Of a stretch of 64,000 bases of DNA, positions 55,158 to 64,000 are shown piece after piece; within the stretch, counting starts at the first letter, position 1, and each line of letters starts with the position of its first letter. The stretch covers positions 327,697 through 391,696 of the forward strand of contig KB722752.1 in assembly GCA_000349905.1 (NCBI GenBank). Reading direction: 5' to 3'. The notes beneath the pieces were generated by a model. It saw nothing but the letters and a program-made list of their open reading frames with translations, was not told the origin of the DNA and ran no database searches. The translations under genes were made by a program, and so were the position numbers. The DNA comes from Volvariella volvacea V23 (Eukaryota; Basidiomycota; Agaricomycetes; Agaricales; Pluteaceae).

Positions 55158-56156
55158 ATGTCACACGCCACAACTACGTCTTCCGTTAGCCTCCAAGCAC
55201 CCCTTCGACGTCAATCTACAAGCGACGCGGCCCACTTCCTCCAATGGGCCAAACGAAGACGCTCCTCCCTCGACCTCGAAGCCCAAAACCGTCGACTCCT
55301 CGAGATTACCACTTCAAGCCCCGGTTCCTACCAGTCGCGGACCCGACCCCCTCGCCCACTAAAGCGAGAGAGAACAGAAGAAGTGGTTGAAGCATCACCG
55401 TGGTTCTCGAGTGCGACTGGTGCAAGTGCGAGCTATTTGGTGCCCGGAATACTCTTCTCCAGTTCTCAAGAGACCATCGGACAAGAACGCGGGGAACAGG
55501 ACTTGGGGCTGAACGACCTCTCCATGCTTCCACAAGCGGACCACTCCAGATTCCTGAGCTCGCCCTCCGGTATGGCGGACACAATCATGCACATGGACGC
55601 AGACTTGAGTGCTGGTGCAGACCATGGCGTTGAGAACTCTCCATCAGCGTTCGGCTCGGGTCTCACTGCAGTCAACGAGCTGCCGATGGTCGAGGACAAG
55701 TTGTCGATAGTCCCAATACCCTGGGAGTCTCGCGATATAGATCCTTTCTACATATCCCCTCCCTCGACTCACATGGCGTTCCTCGAATCCAGCCACAGTG
55801 ACGACGAGCAAATCCAGTACCGCGAGCCGCGGTCCCCAGTACCGGCGGGAAGTATGGAAGACGCTCTCATGCGCCATCAACTGCTCTGCAACTACCAATT
55901 CACCAACACCCTCCCCATCTCCGAACAACTCTCATTGCTAGAAGCGCTCTATGAGCACCTCGCCGGCACGGCTCTTCAGATGTCCAGGAGCGCGTTTATT
56001 GCTTTCATCATTTACGCGTTGCCGGAGGGCTATTATGAGGTTGTTGCGCCGTACATTCGGTCGCTCAGAGCAAGCGACGAGATTGACTACACGCATGTCA
56101 AATCTTTGATCCTCCTCGAGGAAATCCAACGACAATCCCAATACAAAAAGGCATAG
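55158..56156 (+). CDS. Gag-like protein with a replaced N-terminus
   Basis: 332 residues, MSHATTTSSVSLQAPLRRQS. Residues 1-235 are basic, then Ser/Asp-rich and apparently disordered (AKRRRSSLDLE, LKRERTEEVVEAS). Residues about 236-330 match the C-terminal half of the Gag-like capsid region: LLCNYQFTNTLPISEQLSLLEALYEHLAGTALQMS, then FIAFIIYALPEGYYEVVAPYIRSL and IDYTHVKSLILLEE. The FDGTNYxxW half is absent. A Lys/Arg patch (AKRRRSS) could be a nuclear localisation signal. Intact frame with a TATA box. Possible exapted capsid half fused to new sequence; its role is unknown. Confidence 0.7.
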   Translation: MSHATTTSSVSLQAPLRRQSTSDAAHFLQWAKRRRSSLDLEAQNRRLLEITTSSPGSYQSRTRPPRPLKRERTEEVVEASPWFSSATGASASYLVPGILFSSSQETIGQERGEQDLGLNDLSMLPQADHSRFLSSPSGMADTIMHMDADLSAGADHGVENSPSAFGSGLTAVNELPMVEDKLSIVPIPWESRDIDPFYISPPSTHMAFLESSHSDDEQIQYREPRSPVPAGSMEDALMRHQLLCNYQFTNTLPISEQLSLLEALYEHLAGTALQMSRSAFIAFIIYALPEGYYEVVAPYIRSLRASDEIDYTHVKSLILLEEIQRQSQYKKA

Positions 56157-56573
56157 CGAGGCAATGATATGGTCAACACAAAAGGACAGTGATCATTTTG
56201 GTATATAGAACATGTACATTACAACGAGCGTAGGCGTAGCGTGGCTATAGTTACAACTAGTTACAAATGCAATGCGAACGTTTAAAGGCAGTGTATGTAT
56301 AATACGATCAATAGTAAGCTAATTTTGCTTATCAAAAATTACGCGACATAAAGTATCAAGCTCAATGACTTCAATGGAGAACAAATGCATATGATATTTT
56401 TTGGGGCAATGCAAACTCAACTTTTCTTCTTGCGCTGATGACGATTACAGATGCGACAATAATGCGACGAACTTTTTGCAAGCGAAGATATTATCGGTGG
56501 TCCAATTGAGATACTTTTTATGGCAAAGATACTCTTCTATGCGGTTGAAACTCGAGTCGAAATCAAGCGATGT
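56157..56573. other. Spacer between convergent genes
   Basis: AT-rich 3' flanks of the Gag-like and Pumilio-family genes; nothing else seen. Confidence 0.5.
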
Positions 56574-59248
56574 TTAGTAGCCGTAGTAAGCACGCTGGTG
56601 TGCGCTGTCAGCGAGGGTACGATAAATATCGTAGTAGATGTATACCATTCTATCACTGAGAGCGGGGATGTAAGACTTTGCCGTCGCCGTTACGATACAA
56701 CTTCACTTACAAAAGCCAAATAACTTTCGAACCTGTTTTGCAACCACGGAGCGTGACGATATGACCCCTGATGCATTCATATAAAGCTGCACGTTGATCC
56801 TTATCGGCCTAAGACGTGCTATAAGCTTATGTCGGCGAGAAGCACAGAAGACTTACGGCTGGAAGGACGCTAGCAATAAGTTGGCTGCCTGTCACGGAAA
56901 GTGCCAAGTCTACAATCATAGCCCTGCGGGCACTGTAACGGACTCGCGTCAGAACCGAATTAACGCTCCATGCTGAACCCTTTACCCTTTAGCGGGTTCG
57001 CACATTCTCTTAACAATGCGAGCCAAGGTTTCCTTCCCACCTTCTTTCAGTGCTTTAGTAACGGACTTGGAGCCTTGTTCGTTTGTAGCGAAATCGAGAA
57101 GACCTTCTAAGAGATGGTCGAGAGTCATCAATCGGTGTTTCTCTGAGCCGTGTTCCAAAACTAGGATAGAAGGTTAGACGTGGAGCGACGATCAAAGTGA
57201 CTTGCTACGTACTGTGTTGAATGCAGTAAGAACCCCACTGGTTCTTGGCTACTTCGGCGAATACAACGGCGCCTCGATTGAGAAGTTCATCCACAATGCC
57301 GTCCTTTGCTTCGTCCTCCAGGTTTTCAAAGGCATGCTAGGGTGAGGGTTCAGAAGTGAGAGGTGAAGAAGGAACGAGAGTTTCGTACCTGAACAACTAG
57401 AGATCCTGTTTCGTGACAAGCAAGAGATGCCCATTTTCCTTTCAAAGATTTGTTGACACTGTTTATGTTAGCCCGGACAGGCGACTTCAAGGTATTCACT
57501 TACTATTGGAAGATTGGAGGTGCAGGCGGCGTCCAGGACAGTTCCATGATCTGACGAACACCGCGTCAGCACTTGCTGATACACATCCAATGATGGGTAC
57601 TTACCTTGCTCCAGACGTGAGAAGCATGCTTATTGACGAGGGTCTGAGCTGGATCACCCAAGAGGAGCTCGGAGACAATTAGAAGACGGATATCTTCCTC
57701 ACAATCCAACGCCTTTTGAAGGACGTGGCATCCATAGCAGTTCGTTGCGAGTTCGACGATACGTCCTCTACGCGCGTCACATCAGTCAATATACGATATA
57801 CATTATGCGCATTACGGCCAATCAAAACATACTTCATGCAGCTTACAATTTTGCGTCGCTCCTCAGAGGTAGAAGCAGCTTCAAGACAGCGCTGGACTGC
57901 CCAATTGCCGAAGCTGGTGGAGCCTATGAGCTGCGGAACAGGAGGAGTAAACGACAGTGACTCTTACCGATGGGCCATCATTTCGAAGCCACGGGCGCAG
58001 ATCGCGTCGACAATTTTGGCGCGTTCTTCTTGATCGGCGACCTTCAATTTTTGCTGGAGGAAGATAGAGGCTTGTTGGTCAGACGACTTGATGATACGTG
58101 CGACGAATACGTGGTATGGTGGAGATGAAGATGGATGCAATAACGAAAGAAAATTGATAGGCTGTAAGAAGAAGCGCATATAATCAGTCAGAGTGCGCGT
58201 ATGATCGCATATACTCACTTCGTGTGGGGTTGAGTGAGAAGAGATTGGTTGTTGATAAATGAACGAAGACCTTAAAGACGCTTGATGATCGTTTGAGACG
58301 AGATTGTTCGCGAAGTCGGATCCGAGATTTTTTTCCGTGTTGAGCCAATCCGTAGTGGTAGTGGAATGCCCTTGCCCCGTGGCAAGTAAGCGCCAGTCCA
58401 GGGCCGGCAACTTCGAGTCAACCCTACGATTATGAGAAGCAGAATATAAGGATTGGGAGGAAGAGGTGGGCGGAATTGCAGTGTAGATGGATTGAGTAGA
58501 AGTAGGGTGGTTGTCGGCAAAGGACTCGAAGTATGGGAAGGTGTGAGATGGGGGACGAGAGATAGAGCTTTGTGGGAGGAGAGATTCAGCGAGCCTTCGT
58601 GGAGAATGTTGCTCAAAAAGCAAAGACGATTGCTGTAAGTAATTCGGCCCGTTTTCATAGGATGAAACTGGAAGTTTGGCCTCGAATGACCTAGCAGGAG
58701 ATAAATCCGTAGGAGTCAACAAGGCTGAAGTGGCAGAAGCAGGTGAGAAATCGGGGGAATTATTAGACGCGTCAAAGTTCAAGGTCAATGAGGGTCTCTT
58801 GTTATTGTAAGGAGCGGGTGAGTTTAGATTCAAGGTACGGAGTAGCTGTTCGACGTGCTGCGAGGATAAAATCAGCATATATGCGCGAAAAAAAGGTATA
58901 TATGCGCACCGAATCGTCGAACTCGGGGCTGTTTTTCTTCCGGCCGTCCCCAATGGCACCGATGTCCTTGATACGAGCAACAGGAGCTTGAACGGGAGGA
59001 ACGGCTCCAAAGACGTCCTCACGGGTAATGGTTGGCAGATTCACCGCGTTCCTGGTGTCGTTGGCTTTCTTCGTTTCGACCTCCTTCTCTGCGACGCGAG
59101 AAAAGGAATCCAGAGTGCGCGGCCAGGAGTTGTCGGATGGTTGGGGCTGAGGTGCCCAGATGGAGCCCGAGATGCCGACTGGCCGACGAGGGATGGGGTT
59201 GGATTCATAGGGAGGAAGGAACGACTGAGGATTGTCGGTGTGGTGCAT
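56574..59248 (-). CDS. Pumilio-family (PUF) RNA-binding protein, thirteen exons
   Basis: Exons in transcript order: 58910-59248, 58219-58857, 57968-58161, 57833-57913, 57605-57767, 57504-57550, 57389-57458, 57213-57336, 56986-57160, 56857-56932, 56711-56808, 56646-56655 and 56574-56594. They total 2037 nt, exactly 678 residues plus stop. One exon is 10 nt. Residues 1-330 are disordered, Ser/Pro-rich. The C-terminal half holds PUF-type helical repeats with core motifs MMAHRFGNWAVQRCLEA, NCYGCHVLQKAL, NQWGSYCIQHIL, NEQGSKSVTKAL, TGSQLIASVL and GCKTGSKVIWLFDRMRAYYGY. PUF proteins bind 3' UTR elements and repress or localise mRNAs. The start is the first ATG (MHHTDNPQSF); the frame extends back to a TTG. 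No damage seen. Confidence 0.9.
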
Positions 59249-61093
59249 GGGTGCTGGCAGGAGCAATGGCAGGAGCAGGAGCAAGATGGAGATGGTCGAG
59301 AGACAAGAGACGAAAATCGAGTTGACCGAATTTTATATTCGCGTCGAGCTTCCGAGTCCGCCTTCTGTGAAAGGAGGGCATCACATTCCAATTCGGGACA
59401 TGCACCTCCCAAACTTGGTAATATGAGGCGGGGAGTTTCCGCTGGCAACACTAAAACTCCAACCCGACCGTTGGCGCTTACAAATGAAATGCAAGATGCC
59501 TACTTGCTGATGGCAACAAGCACTCAAGCGCCTCTTGATTTAGGCTTGGAGACGCTTCTCAACTCAAAAATTTTGGTGGATTTGCGAAGTGTGTGAAATT
59601 GCGCTGAATAGCACCGAAGATCGCCATTGACATCGCGAAAGGCTAAATAGCAATCGCTGCCATCTTCGAGCGTCGCCAACACGGCGTAGGCACAGCCGGT
59701 GGGCGCAGACCTTGCGGCTCCCCCATGGGATGCATGCCCAGGCCCGCCGCACCGTTCGACTGCCTAGAACTTTGCTCTTCACGGTCCGTCAATGCTGATT
59801 GCAAGGCACGCTGTGATAAAAGGAGCACTGTGTTAGCATACCGCATGCGGTAGCATCAAGAAGAGCCAATTCGCTTACTGGAGCAAGGAAAAGCGCGATT
59901 GAACCCTAAGAAGCGGTCATGAAGACAGGAAGCCGAGGGACTATTCGCAGGGTCAGTAGATCAAGGGAACGAGACACCGCTGCGCAAAAACGTATCCTAC
60001 CGCGATACTTGCAACGGGACCTTGTACGAGCCACTGGGACTCCACAGAATGCCTTAGTGGGAATTGCCTGACATCTGCTCGACAGCTCGGTGACGGCGCA
60101 TCCGACAGAAGTAGGGCATATGACACCCAAGGCACTAGATTATTAAATGAAGGGTTGGGAGAAGACCGCTTCAACCCAGAGAAGCCAACCGTCTACAGCA
60201 TCAGTGTACGAAATTTGCAGGACACGCACTGCTTCGTATTGGTGCCTTTCATGAGAAGTCTTGGGACAGGACTGCACCACCCAAGTCGTTGGGACGCCCC
60301 TTCCAAACAGTGAAGTCGCGTCCAGTGGTTTGTGCGCCTTCTCGACTTGTTTGTACCTTACAGTGCTCAAAGTGGTATATCAGTCGACGATCTTACAGCT
60401 TGCCATCAAAAAAAATACCTGTCAGGATTGTGATGGCTGTTGGATCAACCAGAATGGAAGGAGAGTTTGGAACATCAAACAACGGCGAACTCGGGAGATT
60501 GAAGACATTATCACCGTGTTTGCGCTCACATGAGGCACAGAGAGGTGAACTTTGCAAAATCGGACCGATTGGCGTGGAGGGACTTTCCAAGAATCGAATA
60601 CGACTCTTGACGATGTAATGTTCTCGAGTGGCGCAGCAGCTGAATGAAACGTGATCACATCAGTATAGATACTGTCAAACGTATGACCTTCGGAGATGAA
60701 TTATAATGAAATGAAGGATTGGTTTGTCTCGGGTTAAATGCTATGGAAGCATGTAAGTGGCGTTGCTGGGGGTATAGTGCGGGACTGTACCATGGGAAAG
60801 CGGGGAATACTCATCACTCCCAGCCAAGACGAACTCCAAAATGCCCTCTTCTTGTACATGCACCTGACTTAATCGTTGATACTCAACATTCATGAATCTG
60901 GGGCGGGGCTCGGTTGGTCACAACAAGTAAAGACAACGAGTTTGACAGAATTAGGGTTTATATTATCAGATGTCTTGTTGTGGACAGTAAGTAAAATGCA
61001 ATGGGCGTCTCTGGCAAGGTCTTCGTAAACAACAAGGTCGGTGTCAACACAAACCGGCACACCTAAGATGCAAAGCCTACTACAGCTCGCCTT
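59249..61093. other. Long spacer, no assignable gene
   Basis: A 202-codon forward frame at 58988-59596 is the antisense of the Pumilio-family first exons. Reverse-strand frames around 60393-60658 (PLCASCERKHGD ...) look mildly coding-like and end near a GTATTT donor, but I could not build a gene model. Confidence 0.35.
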
Positions 61094-61552
61094 CTACACA
61101 TGCATGAAGGTATCCTTCCTCGAACCAACAACCTTATACCCTCTTGGTGCCTTCCTGTCCTGCCTCATCTCCTGCTTCGTCCTAACAGCCGACTCTGGAA
61201 CATTCTCGACCTCAAGCAACTCCTTCGCCGCCAAGATCTTTCCTGCCACCTCCGGTGAGTGTCTGTGATACACGGTCTGGTGTCTTCGATGAAGGCCAAG
61301 GGATACGAGGGTACCCTTCATCCTATCTCCGAGCGAAATGGCGGAACGACGTAAGGTAATTTTGAAGTGGGTGTTGGGCTCGCCTGCACCTCCTATGAGC
61401 TCCTGCCCTGATTTGTTTTGTGATTGTTGGGACTCGGATGCGGACGACGTGCCTTGCTGGCCGGCGGGTGTAGACATTGAACGAGCGAAATATCGTAGTG
61501 CTGTTGCACGACACAAGTTTTTAGAAGGCTGCCAAAGCAGAGCGGAGGCCAT
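61094..61552 (-). CDS. MRPL33: Mitochondrial ribosomal protein uL30m
   Basis: 152 residues from MASALLWQPSKNLCR; an upstream in-frame start at 61594 is a non-ATG codon. Residues 1-35 are basic and lack acidic residues (NLCRATALRYFARSMS), as expected for a mitochondrial presequence. The uL30 core FKITLRRSAISLGDRMKGTL, then LGLHRRHQTVYHRHSPEVAGKIL, begins near residue 60. The gene symbol is from the yeast naming of this family. Part of the large subunit of the mitochondrial ribosome. Single exon, no damage. Confidence 0.85.
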   Translation of the reverse strand: MASALLWQPSKNLCRATALRYFARSMSTPAGQQGTSSASESQQSQNKSGQELIGGAGEPNTHFKITLRRSAISLGDRMKGTLVSLGLHRRHQTVYHRHSPEVAGKILAAKELLEVENVPESAVRTKQEMRQDRKAPRGYKVVGSRKDTFMHV

Positions 61553-61752
61553 GATGACGGTAGGACACGAAGCTGTGATGCTATAGAGCAGCACAATTCA
61601 GCGCTTGTTACTCGAATGCAAGATACAACATACCGGCGGCTGGGACGAGGGGCTGGATGGTTCAGCAACACCGGAACGACAAGAAATTTCCGTCACGCGG
61701 CTGTCACGTCTTTGTCACACGTCTCGTGACTGTGACTCTTCCTGGCTTGGCA

Positions 61753-62189
61753 ATGAACCCGTCCTCCGTTCATCTGCTAACTGCTGCAGAGCCCGAAATC
61801 CTCGAACGGAATTTCTGGTTGCAATATGCAGCATCTCCTCCGTCCAACAGGTTTGTGGTGCTTAATTCAATACCCGTTGATGAACACTTACGCCAATTGC
61901 TGTCCCAAGTCATATTGTACAGGAACGCGTCTCAACCATACGCTCCAGCCTCCTGCTAGCCGCACCCTCGATTCACTAGTGCGAACACAGCCCCTGTAGG
62001 ATGTACATGGGAAGTCTATACACTCCCCCACCCAAAGCCCCACCACTCGGGTTAATCCGAGGTACGATGATGGGGAGCCATCATCCCATGAGCCTCCTTC
62101 CCAAACCTGAACTTGATCGTCCGAATGTTCCTTTTCATGTGCCAAAAGGTCGTAAACCTCATCATGCGTCCATTTGCCGACGGTCTTAA
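61753..62189 (+). CDS. Possible small spliced gene, unassigned
   Basis: Starts with ATG at 61753 (MNPSSVHLLTAAEPEILERNFWLQY) in a coding-like first segment, followed by a GTTTGT donor and possible acceptors near 61890-61920. A second coding-like piece at about 62010-62189 reads YTPPPKAPPLGLIRGTMMG and LPKPELDRPNVPFHVPKGRK. No family is recognised and the joins are uncertain. Divergent from the uL30m gene with 200 bp between starts. Confidence 0.3.
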
Positions 62190-62352
62190 CTCCTCATCAA
62201 ACGCGTGCCCCCCCTCGTCAAGATCAGGTTCATTCAAACCGGACAAGAACCAAGACCAATCTCTTTTCGGAGATCATTTATCATTTCCTTTCGGTCCTGG
62301 TGAGATATTTACATCCTTCTCTTCCCTGTTCGTGAGAGTCTCCCCGCGGTAG

Positions 62353-64000
62353 CTTCCCTAACTCGTTCTGCGCTAACACCTATTCGCGGAAAGGTCTGTA
62401 ATTGTGTTGGCTTGCGGCTTGCGGGAGAAGACATCGCGCCCGTGACTGCTGGCTTGCACGTTGCATGTTGTTACCTTGGCCACGAATAGATGTGAAAAAA
62501 GCTACGCCTTACGAGGTAATCTATGTCTTTTTTGATGCACCACGTCAAATCCCTGCCAACACCACGGCTGGGACCCACTACAGGGATTACTGCGAACATC
62601 GCACGTACCACTCGTCAGGATCAACGACACTCCTCGTTCGTCGCTACATATTGATCGCACGAATCGAGTGAATGCAAGTTGGTTCGCGCTACAAGGGTGA
62701 TCCTGTCCTCCCCAAGCCCGAACGCTATCCTTAAAAGATTTTGGAGGCCTGAACGCGGGATTTGGCGAACGACACGCGGAATGAATGGTTTAGCGCGGTG
62801 CATTGCCAATTATTCGCGCTTGGAGCTCAGATGACCTAAGAGAAGACATGCACCCTCATCCGTCTATATCGAGGCAAAAATCCCTCATCATGAACAGCCT
62901 ACCCTACCGTCAGGCGACACACAACATACAACACGCGCTATCGGCAGAACGGAAACGGCGACATGAGGTTCACGGTAAAGCTGGTTCTTGACTAACTGTA
63001 CAATCTAAACACCTTGTTAGTTTCCTTTGACTCCCACATCCTGACCCACGCGATACCGATCCTCAGTTAACACGCAAAATGCGATTCCGTACACTATTCA
63101 CCCACGCGAAGCACTCCGTTCCGAAAAGTCCTGCTATTACGGAATCAAAAAAATGTTCTTGTTCGCTCTTGGACACGCCTTTCTAGAAAACTGAATGGTG
63201 AAAGACACGCCAAAATGTTAACGTGGGAAGAAAATCACGCCGTACATTTTGGGACTAATGAGGTTCAACGTTAATGTTGACGGCATGCAGTAATAGCCGC
63301 CCATCGAGGCGGGTGCGTGCCCTTTTTTTGCGTGTAGGAAGCGTGTACCGTTTGGGTATCGGTAACTTCGGTTGCGTGTTGCTATGAAAGCCCAAAGAGG
63401 GTAAATACGACATGCCCTTGAGGTGTTGTCGAAGAAGACCTTGGGGGTGTCATCTATGATGATAATTATGACGCATTCAGGGAAGATGGGGAGATAAGCG
63501 ACGTCCAAACGTTGATCAAAACAAAACGGGGGTAGATGATAAAGGGACCTTGGGAGAGAGAGGTTAGTCTATGACTACCAACGCATGCCCTTGAAGTCAG
63601 GAAGAAACCCCCGGAATTGAAGCGAATCGACCCAATTGATCTATACGGACATGGTCAACATGATACTTGGCACACGCGGTTGATTCTACGAGAACGGCGA
63701 CAGCAAGAAGCAATTGAGGGTCAGAAAAGGAGCAAAGGGTTTTCAAACGAGCACATGGTAATAGTGGCAAGTGTATTGCTATACCTGGAATACTAGTCTT
63801 AGGGAACAGAGCTGCTTACCATCAATCTGTACACCCGTCAGTTGTGCAAGCCCCAACTCGGAACCCTATGTGTCAATTCGTGAAAGTCTTACGGGCCGTT
63901 CATATATGCTGAGTCAGATTCATATACAATCACACAAGGTATTTGATTAAGGATCAGGAAATGAAGGAGGTGAAAATCGATGTCGACGTCGAAATCATGA
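62353..64000. other. Right-end region, no supported gene
   Basis: Only short open frames on both strands. I found no repeat, RNA gene or recognisable coding exon up to the window end. Confidence 0.4.

Noticed and set aside
58988..59596. 202-codon forward frame
   Set aside because: Antisense to the first exon of the Pumilio-family gene and its promoter; no motif.
1..64000. CRISPR arrays, bacterial operons, rRNA genes
   Set aside because: No regularly spaced repeats, no rRNA-like sequence, and the intron-rich genes make a prokaryotic origin untenable.

Overview
The window is eukaryotic and most likely from an Agaricomycete (mushroom-class basidiomycete). Genes carry many short introns of about 50-70 bp with GT-AG ends. 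There are expanded F-box families, NACHT-type STAND genes, hAT and LTR elements, and a multi-exon histidyl-tRNA synthetase. Two runs of exactly 100 N mark assembly gaps (12595-12694, 29172-29271). All exon models here were built by eye from splice signals, frame and paralogue alignment; there is no transcript support.

Layout. 1-1.8 kb: decayed NACHT gene, cut by the window edge. 2.9-3.9 kb: ankyrin-repeat gene. 4.4-8.1 kb: two F-box genes of a family called B here (one decayed). 8.7-12.7 kb: a Gag-like fragment and an hAT transposon that was itself hit twice by one LTR family. 12.9-24.1 kb: F-box array. 24.6-25.8 kb: six-exon MARVEL membrane protein. 26.8-30.3 kb: NACHT STAND gene, followed by a decayed copy of its own 5' end that holds a solo LTR. 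32.0-34.3 kb: histidyl-tRNA synthetase. 35.1-38.4 kb: three stand-alone Gag-like genes. 38.6-47.7 kb: second F-box array. 48.3 kb: decayed Gag-like gene. 49.6-52.0 kb: 2OG-Fe(II) oxygenase with a decayed tandem copy. 55.2 kb: Gag-like gene with a new N-terminus. 56.6-59.2 kb: thirteen-exon Pumilio-family RNA-binding protein. 61.1 kb: mitochondrial ribosomal protein uL30m. The remainder is intergenic or unassigned.

The main structural result is that the two F-box arrays are inverted copies of each other. Read outward, both have the gene order C-B-B-A-A, with matching orientation, similar spacing and the same exon-1 structures. They flank a core with MARVEL, NACHT, HisRS and Gag-like genes. Most duplicate pairs have lost one member, so the region looks like birth-and-death evolution of substrate-recognition genes. 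Three F-box families are distinguished: A (N-terminal coiled coil, F-box, repeats, C-terminal four-cysteine motif), B (13-nt first exon, AEQQFW N-terminus, F-box) and C (first exon consisting of ATG alone).

The housekeeping genes (HisRS, uL30m, Pumilio, MARVEL, ankyrin) look intact and ordinary. The accessory genes (F-box, NACHT, Gag-like, 2OG oxygenase) are multi-copy and about half are broken. The stand-alone Gag-like family without pol, and the CACGTG element shared by promoters of two unrelated F-box families, are the best leads for something new.
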